Numbered from the stretch's first letter, positions 9,041 through 19,026 are shown. The stretch is DNA of 39,882 nucleotides from Saprospiraceae bacterium (GCA_020630475.1 JAHDBI010000003.1:67403-107284), one strand, 5' to 3'. Numbers and translations are program-made. Notes: generated by a model not told the origin, from the letters alone.

Positions 9041-9060
9041 GGAGGGCTATTTACCCTCCC
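9040..9060. terminator. Bidirectional hairpin between convergent genes
   Basis: A perfect 7-bp GGGAGGG/CCCTCCC stem with a 7-nt loop starts at the last base of the phosphodiesterase stop codon and ends 10 nt before the stop of the convergent thioredoxin-like gene. No strong T-run follows on either strand, so efficiency is uncertain. Confidence 0.6.
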
Positions 9061-9070
9061 AAGATCAGCA

Positions 9071-9571
9071 TTAAATATTTTCTAGAATTGATTTCAATTG
9101 CTCAGGTGATTTATAACCCCTGACTACTTGTAGTTTATTTAAATCAGCATCCAAAATAATCAATGAAGGATAAGAAGGTCTATTGTCCATTAAATCCATC
9201 GCCAGTTGATGCATTCCATTTCTTCTTCCATCTTGCCAATTGTACTGCTTTCCGTTGAACATTACAGGTTCTTTTGACTCAGCATTAAACTTTGCAGTAT
9301 TAAAGTTGTCATCAATGTACTTTGAAAAACTTGGATCTTGAAAAGTCTTTTCATCCATTACTTTACACCATTTACACCAGTCCGTGTATACATCGATAAT
9401 GATCTTTTTGTTGTTGTTTTCACTTGCTGATATTGCATTTTCAATACTTGACCATGCTTTGTAAGTTTTGTTTACTGGGCTAATGTTGGCATTGGCCTTA
9501 TCGATACAACTTTGTAAAGAAAGTCCTAAAAGCAATACAAAAACGAAAATTGATAATTGTGATAGTCTCAT
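9071..9571 (-). CDS. Thioredoxin-like lipoprotein
   Basis: A 166-residue protein. The N-terminus is a lipoprotein signal with a lipobox ending at Cys22 (LSLQSC). The thioredoxin fold is shown by IIIDVYTDWCKWCK with the redox pair Cys66/Cys69, FKAKFNAE-type strand sequence, and a YPSLIILD cis-Pro segment. It resembles the DsbD-gamma/Thioredoxin_7 group that supplies reducing equivalents in the periplasm. No dedicated partner is adjacent. The 113-nt region upstream holds nothing I can identify. Confidence 0.87.
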   Translation of the reverse strand: MRLSQLSIFVFVLLLGLSLQSCIDKANANISPVNKTYKAWSSIENAISASENNNKKIIIDVYTDWCKWCKVMDEKTFQDPSFSKYIDDNFNTAKFNAESKEPVMFNGKQYNWQDGRRNGMHQLAMDLMDNRPSYPSLIILDADLNKLQVVRGYKSPEQLKSILENI

Positions 9572-9684
9572 GATAAAATTTTAATGATTCAAAATATTTG
9601 TCATGACAAAACTAAGTCCGATGCAAGGACGATATAAAAGAATGGTGGGTCTGTAAAGAGGCTAAATCAGGGTTGAAAAAGGGA

Positions 9685-10743
9685 CTAGACCCCCGCATTT
9701 AACCGTGTTTTGCCCGCAATAATCGCGTCTGATCGATTATTCACTTTTAATTTCGCATATAGTTTGTTGATATGGGTTTTTACAGTACTCAATTCAATAA
9801 ACAATTCAGAAGCGATTTCCTTATTTGATTTTTCAGCAATGATCAGTTTTAATATTTTTCGTTCTTGTTGAGTAAGATGCACCTTTATATCTTCGGTCTT
9901 TTCAGATGTTTTTGAAGATAACCTCTTTGATAATTCTCGGATTTTCCAAAGACTCAAAAGTAAAAGCCCAAACAAACTGGCTATCAGTATGAAAACCCAT
10001 GAAGGAATAACATCATTGGCCATTGGATCTTCATAGTACCGCAATTTGCGCGCATAATCCGCAGTATAACTATGATCCTTTAATTGGCAATTTAGCCTTT
10101 CGGCGAAAGCCTGATAATAATCTTTTTCTAATGGATAGTATTTGTCAAAATCCGTATTGATCAAGGCAGCCAAACCAACTAATGGTGACTGACAAGTATC
10201 CGCAAAAGCAAACATATCTCTATTGTGCTTTTCTTGAGAAAACTGTAACTCAGAAGGAAACTTAATTTGATAAAAATAAAAACTGGGATAAATGATCTTA
10301 GTTAATTCTTCCAAGCCGGAATTTTGATTATCCCCAATAGATTTATAATTTCCAAAGGGTGAAAAATAATTAGGGTCAGATTGAATATCGATTTTAGTAT
10401 TATTATCTAAAATCAAATGAATAAAGTTATGATCATCTCCACCTACAAACAGACAAGCATCAAACTCTGAACCCTCCTCTTTAATCATGTACAAGCGGTA
10501 AAATCTTTTTTCGTCAGGAAGCTTATCCCCCTTCAATAAAAATGATCCATCAGGATTTATTGTCGCTACTTGAATAATATCTTCAGGGTTAGCATTATAG
10601 TAATCGTCTAACTTATTGATTGTAGATAGAAAGATTTGTTGTTGCCAATCCGGGGAGAGATTCACATTTCCTTTAATTTCATATTGCGCTTTCGCGAAAT
10701 TTGAAATGCCGACAAATAAAACGATGATCAAGCAACGTAACAT
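9685..10743 (-). CDS. Membrane-anchored LuxR-type transcriptional regulator
   Basis: A 352-residue protein. Signal-like N-terminus (1-19), a periplasmic domain of ~220 residues whose start (YEIKGNVNL, DGSFLLKG) looks like a small beta-sandwich, one membrane helix at about 244-266 (IPSWVFILIASLFGLLLL), then a cytoplasmic LuxR HTH (LTQQERKIL, SNKEIASEL, STVKTHI, LKVNNRSDAI). There is no receiver or kinase domain, so it looks like a one-component sensor spanning the membrane. It lies 69 nt downstream of the FG-GAP surface protein gene on the same strand, making that operon a candidate target. The gene contains one copy of the 17-mer repeat. Confidence 0.85.
   Translation of the reverse strand: MLRCLIIVLFVGISNFAKAQYEIKGNVNLSPDWQQQIFLSTINKLDDYYNANPEDIIQVATINPDGSFLLKGDKLPDEKRFYRLYMIKEEGSEFDACLFVGGDDHNFIHLILDNNTKIDIQSDPNYFSPFGNYKSIGDNQNSGLEELTKIIYPSFYFYQIKFPSELQFSQEKHNRDMFAFADTCQSPLVGLAALINTDFDKYYPLEKDYYQAFAERLNCQLKDHSYTADYARKLRYYEDPMANDVIPSWVFILIASLFGLLLLSLWKIRELSKRLSSKTSEKTEDIKVHLTQQERKILKLIIAEKSNKEIASELFIELSTVKTHINKLYAKLKVNNRSDAIIAGKTRLNAGV
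10095..10111 (+). repeat. 17-mer GCCTTTCGGCGAAAGCC, copy 1
   Basis: Inside the LuxR gene. Identical to 19471-19487. The core CTTTCGGCGAAAG is a near-palindrome, and shorter relatives occur elsewhere in the window (see findings). Confidence 0.7.
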
Positions 10744-10812
10744 ACTATGAATATAGTTTGCACTTTTTTGTAATGAAGAAATGTGCTTGATTTTAGGAAA
10801 ACTTTAATAGCA

Positions 10813-13563
10813 TTATCGAATCACGTATATTTTTTTTACCCCTTTCTCTCCTCTATTGTTGATAAAGCTTAAAATATATATTCCAGATTCTAAATGCCTC
10901 AGATCAATCTCTGATGATCCCATTTCCAATTTCCCTACCTTTATACTTAAGCCAGAAACACTGTGCAATTCGTATTTAAACAATTCATCACTTTGTACAT
11001 TGATGAATCCTTTTGTTGGATTAGGAAATAAAGAAACCGCATTATTTATAATCTCCGAAACATCTACCATTAAATCAGATCCATCACAATCTTCATCAAC
11101 ACCATTGTTAGGAATTTCTTCGGCATCAGGGTTAATTGAAGCATCCAAGTCATCGCAATCCATAGCATTAGCTACAGCATCAAGGGGTTGTTCGCATGCT
11201 TCAATTGGGTTTAAAAGGTCACCAAAACCATCTTGGTCTAAGTCGAAATAGTACTCGGTGAGAATAAATCCTTCATCTATTTCACCATCACAATCGTTAT
11301 CAATATTATCACATAATTCCACTTGGCCAGGAAAGACATCAGGATTCATATCGTCACAATCGACAGCATTACTAAATCCATCCTGATCCAGATCTTCAAA
11401 ATTTAATAAGTTTTCTAACCAAATTAATTTGCCATTAGACCAATCACAAGTAACAATATCAAGATCTTCATCATTATCCATATCAAGTATAACAAGATCT
11501 GTGGCATGTTCTAAATCATCATCAAAAGAAACATAATCACCAAATTCTCCTGAACCCAGATTTTCATAATATCCTACACTCCCAATGTCGTATGTCACTA
11601 AAAGTAAGTCTTCGTCTCCATCATTGTCAATATCCGCATGTTTGATTTCATATGGGCGCTTTTCATTAACGACTGTTTTAGTTTCCTCAAAATTGTCATT
11701 GCCATTATTTTTATAAAACCTGACTAATTCTCCTAATTGATCAGTAACTATTATATCATCAAGGCCATCATCATCAAAATCCAATAAGGTTAAATCCGTA
11801 CCGCCTAAAATCGCATCGTCTATCAGAAGTTTATCTCCAAAACTGTTGTTTTCAAGCAATTCGACTGAATAAACTTCTCCGGGAAAATAATCTACGACCA
11901 CTATTTCCTTTCTACCATTTTGATTTAAATCTCCTATTGATACTCCACGAATTCCTCCAGATCCTTGATAAACAAGTTCGGAGTCAAAACTTCCAGCGCC
12001 ATCATTTTGACACCATTGAATATTTTGGCTTAAATTAGAAACCGCTACAATGTCCAAATCTCCATCCAAATCTAAATCATTAGTGGTTAACTCATACGCT
12101 CCGTATATTTCATCTATTAAGACTATTGCCTCTGCAAAATTTAGATCTCCTATATTTTCATAATATACAATTTGATCTTTATCATATAACGAAGCTACTA
12201 CATCTTCATCACCATCATTGTCGAAATCTGCACTAATCACATCATAAGGTCCAGTCATTTGACCATCTAAGAACTGCTTTTGTTTAAATTGGTTAAAACC
12301 AGAATTATCAAATAAGGCTATTTTATTTTCATACCAATTTGCCATTAATAGATCTATGTCTCCATCATTGTCCAAATCGGACGCATAGCAACCATGATTG
12401 CCTCTTGATTGCCCGGTTAAAACTTTTTGTTCAGAAATAAATCCTGATTCTGTATTTTCAAACCAACCTAATCTATCATCTTTTCTTGAACAAGTCAGAA
12501 TATCATTTAATCCGTCATCGTTAATATCAATTATGCTTATATCTGTCAACACCTCAATAACATCATTGATATAAAACCCTTCTTGAAATTGTCCTACTCC
12601 TTCATTAATAAAGACCATAATACCATCATCAATCCACGCACCCGCTGCAATATCTATATCGCCATCATTATCTAAATCCCCTGTAATTACTCTTCGAGAG
12701 CCATTTAAATCATCTGTTAGTACTACTTCAGATGAGAAGGTATTATCTCCTATATTACGATGCCATGAAACTTTATCTTGATTAGGAGACACTACAATAA
12801 TATCGGGAAAAGAATCTCCGTCTAAATCATCTAAACTAAAATCTTGAATTTGCATTGCCTCTGTTGTTAAAACGACTTGATCAGCATATTCACCGTTTCC
12901 CAATTTCTCATACCATGCCATTTTGTTATCGGAAAATGAACTAGAAAACAAATCCATATCACCATCTTGATCAATGTCAAATATCTTGATCCTACTAATT
13001 CCATTTATATTGTCTGTGATCAATTTTTCTGATTGAAATTGACTATTAATATTTTCAAACCAAATTAAACGATCATCACCACCTATTCCTGCAATCACAT
13101 CTAAATCTCCATCCATATCTACATCATCACATAATACCTCGATTACACCATTTTGTAATTCAGCAACGATTTTTCTTTCTTGAAAATCTCCGCTTTCATT
13201 TTCATACCAGACAATTTGGTCGATACTAATGCTCCCAGCTATAATATCCATATCTCCGTCAGAATCTACATCACCAGTTGACATTGAAAGTGCGCCTTCA
13301 AAAAAAGAATCCACAATTATTTGTTGACTGAATATACCAGGTTCGATATGTTCATACCATGATATTTTTCCATCTACAAAAGACAAAGCAACAATATCAA
13401 TATCTCCGTCGCTATCAATATCAACCTCCTCGAAATCATAAGGCTCAATATGATCAGCTTCCGAAACAACTCGAGTTTCAAAATTCTGTGCACATAACTG
13501 GAAAACGAAAAAACATTGAAATATCAAAATGGAAAGTCGGTTAAAGTAATAAGAATTTTTCAT
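10813..13563 (-). CDS. Large FG-GAP/VCBS-repeat surface protein with MopE-type motifs and T9SS domain
   Basis: A 916-residue protein. After a signal peptide (1-25) come 14 repeats of about 46-50 residues. Each has a calcium-type Asp loop (for example DIDSDGDID, DLDNDGDID, DFDNDGDED) followed by a WYEN-like strand. Fourteen blades would make two seven-bladed propellers. Next are two MopE-like Cys/Asp motifs (AVDCDDMNPD, LCDNIDNDCDGEIDEG, and a second set), then a T9SS sorting module starting LFPNPTKG. It is probably a calcium-loaded adhesive or ligand-binding surface protein; the ligand is unknown. The related LRR protein gene ends 12 nt upstream of its start, so the two look like one operon. 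Confidence 0.9.
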   Translation of the reverse strand: MKNSYYFNRLSILIFQCFFVFQLCAQNFETRVVSEADHIEPYDFEEVDIDSDGDIDIVALSFVDGKISWYEHIEPGIFSQQIIVDSFFEGALSMSTGDVDSDGDMDIIAGSISIDQIVWYENESGDFQERKIVAELQNGVIEVLCDDVDMDGDLDVIAGIGGDDRLIWFENINSQFQSEKLITDNINGISRIKIFDIDQDGDMDLFSSSFSDNKMAWYEKLGNGEYADQVVLTTEAMQIQDFSLDDLDGDSFPDIIVVSPNQDKVSWHRNIGDNTFSSEVVLTDDLNGSRRVITGDLDNDGDIDIAAGAWIDDGIMVFINEGVGQFQEGFYINDVIEVLTDISIIDINDDGLNDILTCSRKDDRLGWFENTESGFISEQKVLTGQSRGNHGCYASDLDNDGDIDLLMANWYENKIALFDNSGFNQFKQKQFLDGQMTGPYDVISADFDNDGDEDVVASLYDKDQIVYYENIGDLNFAEAIVLIDEIYGAYELTTNDLDLDGDLDIVAVSNLSQNIQWCQNDGAGSFDSELVYQGSGGIRGVSIGDLNQNGRKEIVVVDYFPGEVYSVELLENNSFGDKLLIDDAILGGTDLTLLDFDDDGLDDIIVTDQLGELVRFYKNNGNDNFEETKTVVNEKRPYEIKHADIDNDGDEDLLLVTYDIGSVGYYENLGSGEFGDYVSFDDDLEHATDLVILDMDNDEDLDIVTCDWSNGKLIWLENLLNFEDLDQDGFSNAVDCDDMNPDVFPGQVELCDNIDNDCDGEIDEGFILTEYYFDLDQDGFGDLLNPIEACEQPLDAVANAMDCDDLDASINPDAEEIPNNGVDEDCDGSDLMVDVSEIINNAVSLFPNPTKGFINVQSDELFKYELHSVSGLSIKVGKLEMGSSEIDLRHLESGIYILSFINNRGEKGVKKIYVIR
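11400..13460 (-). repeat. Coding repeats: 14 FG-GAP/VCBS units
   Basis: Units of about 140-150 nt, each encoding a D-x-D-x-DGD-x-D loop, fill most of the surface-protein gene. They have diverged at DNA level, with only short shared words around the Asp codons, so this is old duplication rather than a recent tandem expansion. Confidence 0.75.
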
Positions 13564-13575
13564 ATATAAATTGTT

Positions 13576-15855
13576 CTATTTTATAATTGTACCCATTTTA
13601 TTGATAACTCTGTTTGGAGTTTCAAATATGTATAAATATGACCCTGGCCCAAAATGATCTAGCGATATTTCATTCGTACCATCTTTAATCAACGTACCAT
13701 GCAACTTACGACCGGATAAATCCCTAATTTCAAATTTCATAGTTTCATCCGCTTCTATCATTAACATTGTAGAAGCTGGGTTCGGAAAGATTCGAACTCT
13801 TTCTATTGACAAATCATTAATGTTACTTAAAAGATCCTCACCATTACAATCTTCATCTATACCATTTCCTGCAATTTCTAAAGCACCTGGATTAATCGAA
13901 GGATTGGTATCATCACAATCCCACTCTTGAACATAACCATCACCATCGGCGTCTATCGTAACTAAGGTAATAGTCTCATTTGTGATTATAGGAGCATTGA
14001 AATCAAAGAATATTTCTGCATCATTTTTTATTTCATCGCCTAGGACAAGCGTACCCAAAGTGTTCAATCTAAAATGGATAAAGCCGTCATTTGTTTCGTC
14101 CTCAAAAGGAAGAAAGGTGTTCTCAAAAATAAATTCTAAAACATTTGGTTCAGTTATTCTAAGCATCACATCGTGACTCGCGTCTATGAGTTCTATTGTA
14201 TTAATGTCAAATACAGCCAAGTCTATTGAATCTCTAACAACGATATTTACGGCCTCAGCAGAACCAGTATTCTCAAAACGAATTCTAAAATCCAAGAAAT
14301 CACCAATGTCCTCAATAGATAAGTAATCACCTTGAAGGCAAGTTTTGTCGTTAGGATCAAATGAATTGACTACAGTTTGAATCAACCTATAAGAATTGTC
14401 TCCCTGACTGTCATCAGATGATGGTATGGTCACATTAGTATTAAACTCCAGTATATCTCCATCATTCAAAGGAGGTTCTTCAGTGGGAGTATTTAGTTCC
14501 ATAGAGAATATGATACTCCGAGTTTCAAAAGACTCAATATCTTCCAATAACCATTTTAATAAATTAGTGGAAGCTTCCGTTTCGCTAGGAGTGGATTCAA
14601 CAAAATCCATATAGGTTTCATTGTAGAATAATTTGACTTCTCCAGAAAATGCGTCCGTACCTTTATTCCTAATAGATATCTTATAGTCAGTAATAAATCC
14701 TGGGCGAGCGTCATCTATTGGCGTAATCCAAATTTCTAAATCCGAAAAATTAATCAATGGCGTTATACAAAATTCAATTATATCATCACTTACTTCCGGT
14801 ATATCCAGCGTAAGTGATTCTGGTTCAACGCTATATTTACTTGGATCTGAAACTAAAGGAGTAATCGTAAAACTACCTTCGTTTAAATAAAAATCCAGTT
14901 CACCATCTTCTCCGCTATAAAATATATCCTGATTATTGAGTCCTTCAATTTTAAAGGCAAACTCTGAAATGGCTTGATCCTGTTCAGAACATCCATTTCC
15001 ATCAAGGTCGATTCGAGTTACAAATTTATTCTCAAAAACCTCACCACCTTCTAAAAAAGTACAATACGAATTCACCACACAGTCAGAACCCTCTAACTCT
15101 ACCATCATTTGTACGTATTCTATTTCTGTTTGATCGACACATACATATTCCAAACTACTACTCCCAGTAAATACTAGAACGGGTGCTGTGCCAGTCTTCG
15201 CTAATACCACCCTCATATTACTATTGTCTACAAAATCGACGTGACCTAGTTGATGCAAATTCAATAGGTTCAATTCTTCAAGTTGATTATTTCCACATTG
15301 CACATCAAATAAATTAGGAACACCAGAAAAATCAATTTCAGCTAAATCATTAAAACTACAATCCAATATACTGAGCGAAGGAAGGTTAATCAATTGCAAA
15401 TCATTGATTACGTTTTGACCACAAAATAAATCATACAAGTTAGGTAGGTCAGAAACAATTAAAGATTCCATCCCATTCATAAAACAATCCAAGGTGGTGA
15501 GTTGGGGTAGGTCCGATAGGTTTAGGGATGTAATAAAATTGTTTTCACATCCTAGCAATCGAAGTTCCTGCATTCCATTTACATCTAGTTCAGTTAACAT
15601 ATTAGCTGAACAATAGAAATGTGTCAAATTAGTAAAGGATTTAATACCCTCTACTGATTCAATTTGATATCCTTGAACATCTAAATCAATAATCGTCTCC
15701 GCTTCACTTTGCTGTATTTCTCCATCACTATTTAAATCGATGCCTAATTCAATAAGTCTTGTCTTGAAGTTTGCATCAGGGATATTTACGATTTGGCTCG
15801 AGCCCAAAGGTGTTATAAATATGATTAAAAGAATGATCCAACTCAATGTTTTCAT
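13576..15855 (-). CDS. LRR and DUF7619-type surface protein with MopE-type motif and T9SS domain
   Basis: A 759-residue protein. Signal peptide 1-20, then an EF-hand-like DLNSDGEIQQSEA segment, then internalin-like leucine-rich repeats of ~21 residues (NLTHFYCSANML, ELRLLGCENNFI, QLTTLDCFMNGM and so on to about residue 230). The central part has immunoglobulin-like strands and the hallmark SFDPNDKTC of the DUF7619/DUF11-like repeat domain. A MopE-like motif (WDCDDTNPSINPGA, GIDEDCNGEDL) precedes a T9SS module (RIFPNPAS). It is probably a surface-exposed binding protein. Its C-terminal part resembles that of the neighbouring FG-GAP protein. Confidence 0.88.
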   Translation of the reverse strand: MKTLSWIILLIIFITPLGSSQIVNIPDANFKTRLIELGIDLNSDGEIQQSEAETIIDLDVQGYQIESVEGIKSFTNLTHFYCSANMLTELDVNGMQELRLLGCENNFITSLNLSDLPQLTTLDCFMNGMESLIVSDLPNLYDLFCGQNVINDLQLINLPSLSILDCSFNDLAEIDFSGVPNLFDVQCGNNQLEELNLLNLHQLGHVDFVDNSNMRVVLAKTGTAPVLVFTGSSSLEYVCVDQTEIEYVQMMVELEGSDCVVNSYCTFLEGGEVFENKFVTRIDLDGNGCSEQDQAISEFAFKIEGLNNQDIFYSGEDGELDFYLNEGSFTITPLVSDPSKYSVEPESLTLDIPEVSDDIIEFCITPLINFSDLEIWITPIDDARPGFITDYKISIRNKGTDAFSGEVKLFYNETYMDFVESTPSETEASTNLLKWLLEDIESFETRSIIFSMELNTPTEEPPLNDGDILEFNTNVTIPSSDDSQGDNSYRLIQTVVNSFDPNDKTCLQGDYLSIEDIGDFLDFRIRFENTGSAEAVNIVVRDSIDLAVFDINTIELIDASHDVMLRITEPNVLEFIFENTFLPFEDETNDGFIHFRLNTLGTLVLGDEIKNDAEIFFDFNAPIITNETITLVTIDADGDGYVQEWDCDDTNPSINPGALEIAGNGIDEDCNGEDLLSNINDLSIERVRIFPNPASTMLMIEADETMKFEIRDLSGRKLHGTLIKDGTNEISLDHFGPGSYLYIFETPNRVINKMGTIIK

Positions 15856-15894
15856 AATGCAATGTTTTTAAATCAGAACAATAATCATACTGGA

Positions 15895-18800
15895 TTAATA
15901 GTCCTCATCTTCTTCATAAGCTATTAAATCATCTCTCATGACAAAATTGTCTTTTACAAAGTTACACCATTTACAATCTTCTTTCTCACACCCCTTTTCA
16001 AACTCATGATTTTTAACACCTTTATACATACTCTTTAGTTGTTCTTCAACCAATTCAATATCTAAATCAGAAATCTCTTTTTCTTTTCTAGTGAACTTAT
16101 CGTCCTTAGGCTCGACAAAATCCATATAACCATTTCGCATCTTCCAATTATTACTTCCGTCACCATTCAAGAGCATCTTATAAAAAACAAGTTGCCTCCA
16201 ATAATCCCCACCATTGTCTTCCTCGCCTAAAGGCGGCTTTAGTCGATCTGATTTATACTTTCCAGTTTTATAATCATAAACATCTACGTGCTGATCATAA
16301 ATCTTAACTAAGTCCAATTTACCTGTGATAGGAATTCCTTTGTATTCTGTTAGCGTAACCGCATGTTCTGGTTTGTATTTTTTAGGTGTATCCCATTCAT
16401 GTTTGTATTCTGAATAATAGGCTTTCAAACAAGTTTCTCCATGCTTAGTTAGATCAACAAATTCTTTATCCGTAAAGTGAGATCTATAGTTCATCATCCC
16501 TTTCTTAAAGAAATCTATCAAACTGGCCTCTGCAGGAATTTTTCTTTCTGAGTCTTCCTCTAGAGTTAAAAAGAATCTTTCTAAAGCAAAATGCACTGCA
16601 TTACCAAAACCCATACTACTTGATCTAGCCATTGGCACCCTCAAAATATTTTCAAAGTAAAATTTCAAAGGGCAATCTAAATATTTATTCAAGTGGGTGA
16701 CACTGACTTTGTAATTTTCTAAAACTCGATCAATCATCTCATGATCAATCAATTCAATTTTGCCTTTTTTGAACTTCATTAATTCCGCTTGATAGATAAG
16801 AATATCTTCATCGGAAGACATTTTAGTTTCTATTTCATCTTCAAACTTTTGAACTTCATAGACAAACCGAGATGCTTCTAATGCCTTTCCATTTTCATCC
16901 TCTTTAGCATATGAAATATATAAATGAGATTCTGCTCGGGTCATTGCAACATAAAACAATCGTCTATCATCTTCTATATCTGACAAGCCGGAAGCTGGAA
17001 CTAAATTTTTTGGGAAAGAGAAACTTTGATTATAGGCTCTTCGAGCTTCCCAAACATTGCTATTGGCGCAGATGAGAAATACATGTTCGAATTCCAAACC
17101 CTTTGATCCATGAGCTGTCATGAACTGAACACCATCTTCAGCGTAAGTGATTTTACTCAAGGGCAAATCGATATCTGCTTGTTCCATTTTATCCAGAATA
17201 GAAATCAACTCAGATAATTTCATCAATGGTTTTTTAGCTGTTTCATTCTTTATTAAGTCAAACAGAGTATTGACTATTTGTAATCGCCACGCGGTCTCAG
17301 AAGAATTCATTATGGTCTCGATCACGTTGCCTTCTGTAATTATTCTTTCAAATAATACCTGTAGTGTCAGGTTAGCTAGGCTATCAATCCAGGACTCTAT
17401 TAACTCGGAAAAGTCAAGAAAAGCTTCGGGATTACACACACCAATTTTAATGAGTAATTCTTTATTGGATAAAACCTCTCTCCATTTAACATCGTCTTTA
17501 GTATCATCTGTTTTATTAGAGCAGTGCAATGCAATTTTTCCAATGTCCTTGGCTTTTAAATTGAAATATTCATAATGGAGTATTTGAAAAATCATTGATT
17601 CTCCTGAATAATTCCTTTTGTATTCTGCCTCAAGATATCGTAGAATATTACAAAGTCTTTCTGTTTCTGGTAAATCAAGTGCATTGATTTTCTTTTTAAG
17701 TTTTAAAGGAACATTCTTAATGGACAAATACTTTATAATCTCCGAAGCATTTTTGTGTTGTCTAAAAATGACTCCTATTTTTTTCAACTCAACACCTTCA
17801 TCTCTTAATTCTATAATCTTTCTTGCCACTCCATATTGCTCATGTACTTTATTGTGATAAGCATGAATTTGAGGTTCGACCTTAACCGGATTATCTTTGG
17901 ATTCTAGCAACTCTTTTAATAACTCTGGAATTTTAGAAACCAGCCTTTCTTGATTTAAATCGATAAGAGTTTTTGCTCTATCCAGTATCTCTTGAGAAGA
18001 TCGATAATTATTTTCTAGTACGATGATTTCAGGAGAATATCGATCTCTAAATTCCACAATGTTATCCATGTTTGCTCCTTGAAATCTGTATATCGATTGA
18101 TCATCATCACCTACCACAAATAAATTCGGTTTATCCCAAAAAGAAGACAGTTCAAAAAGTAATTCGTTTTGAGCACCATTGGTATCTTGATACTCATCAA
18201 CTAAGATGTATTGATATCTTTCTTGATAGTCTGCCAAAAGATCCGGTTGCTCTTTAAATTGTTTGAGTACCCAAAGCAGCATATCGTTATAATCAAACCT
18301 AGCTCTTGACTCCATTTTAGATTCGTAATTTTCAAACTCTTCTACTGCAGCCCTAAGGCTTTTCATTTTATCTAGTTCCGTTTTGATTTTATTCGGATTA
18401 GCATCACCGGCATTAAATTCTTTGTACTTTCTTTTGTATTGAAAATCTTCGAGTTCGGCAAGAAAGTCAGGATAGTCTTCTAACGCTTGCAAAATTTCTT
18501 CTTTCGACCAGGATTCTTGTTTCATGGTTTGAAAGAGATTTCTTAATCGCGCTCGGTCAAAATAAATATCTCCTTTTAATCTTTTCAATGTGTGATCGTC
18601 ATCAAATTCATCAATTATTTCATGCAACACATCAACAAGCTCCAAATCAGATATACTTTGTAAATCTCTATAGCCACCAAAAAACTCGATATTCTCTTTT
18701 ATGATTTGATTACAAAATGCATGAAAGGTATTGATCGTCACATTATACGCTTCAGGGCCAATAAATTCCAATAAACGATTACGCATAGCTACAGTTCCTG

Positions 18801-19026
18801 CGTCTGTAAATGTTAGGCACAAAATATTTCTCGGTTGAGTATCTGTTGATTTCAAAATCATCCCAACGCGAGCTGCTAACAATTGAGTCTTTCCAGTTCC
18901 AGGACCCGCAACAACTAGTACTGGACCCTCAATTGTTTCTACGGCTAATTTCTGTTTTGGATTGAGCATATTAAGCGCAACATTGAATTGCTTATCATAT
19001 GAAACCTTTTTTGCTAAATCAGACAT
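15895..19026 (-). CDS. UvrD/Rep-type helicase fused to PD-(D/E)XK nuclease with four-Cys cluster site
   Basis: A 1043-residue protein. The SF1A helicase motifs are Walker A AGPGTGKT (40-47), LVDEYQDTN, GDDDQSIYRFQGA, TAHGSKGLEFE and FYVAMTRA. The C-terminal third is an AddB/Cas4-like nuclease: DYKTG places the catalytic pair at Asp918 and Lys920, with a later QLVFY motif. Cys785 (YLDCPLKF) plus Cys1013, Cys1018 and Cys1021 match the one-plus-three layout of an AddB-type [4Fe-4S] staple. It probably processes DNA ends in recombinational repair. It lacks a visible AddA/AddB partner here and may act alone or with a distant subunit. It is 39 nt upstream of the surface-protein operon on the same strand. 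Confidence 0.92.
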   Translation of the reverse strand: MSDLAKKVSYDKQFNVALNMLNPKQKLAVETIEGPVLVVAGPGTGKTQLLAARVGMILKSTDTQPRNILCLTFTDAGTVAMRNRLLEFIGPEAYNVTINTFHAFCNQIIKENIEFFGGYRDLQSISDLELVDVLHEIIDEFDDDHTLKRLKGDIYFDRARLRNLFQTMKQESWSKEEILQALEDYPDFLAELEDFQYKRKYKEFNAGDANPNKIKTELDKMKSLRAAVEEFENYESKMESRARFDYNDMLLWVLKQFKEQPDLLADYQERYQYILVDEYQDTNGAQNELLFELSSFWDKPNLFVVGDDDQSIYRFQGANMDNIVEFRDRYSPEIIVLENNYRSSQEILDRAKTLIDLNQERLVSKIPELLKELLESKDNPVKVEPQIHAYHNKVHEQYGVARKIIELRDEGVELKKIGVIFRQHKNASEIIKYLSIKNVPLKLKKKINALDLPETERLCNILRYLEAEYKRNYSGESMIFQILHYEYFNLKAKDIGKIALHCSNKTDDTKDDVKWREVLSNKELLIKIGVCNPEAFLDFSELIESWIDSLANLTLQVLFERIITEGNVIETIMNSSETAWRLQIVNTLFDLIKNETAKKPLMKLSELISILDKMEQADIDLPLSKITYAEDGVQFMTAHGSKGLEFEHVFLICANSNVWEARRAYNQSFSFPKNLVPASGLSDIEDDRRLFYVAMTRAESHLYISYAKEDENGKALEASRFVYEVQKFEDEIETKMSSDEDILIYQAELMKFKKGKIELIDHEMIDRVLENYKVSVTHLNKYLDCPLKFYFENILRVPMARSSSMGFGNAVHFALERFFLTLEEDSERKIPAEASLIDFFKKGMMNYRSHFTDKEFVDLTKHGETCLKAYYSEYKHEWDTPKKYKPEHAVTLTEYKGIPITGKLDLVKIYDQHVDVYDYKTGKYKSDRLKPPLGEEDNGGDYWRQLVFYKMLLNGDGSNNWKMRNGYMDFVEPKDDKFTRKEKEISDLDIELVEEQLKSMYKGVKNHEFEKGCEKEDCKWCNFVKDNFVMRDDLIAYEEDEDY

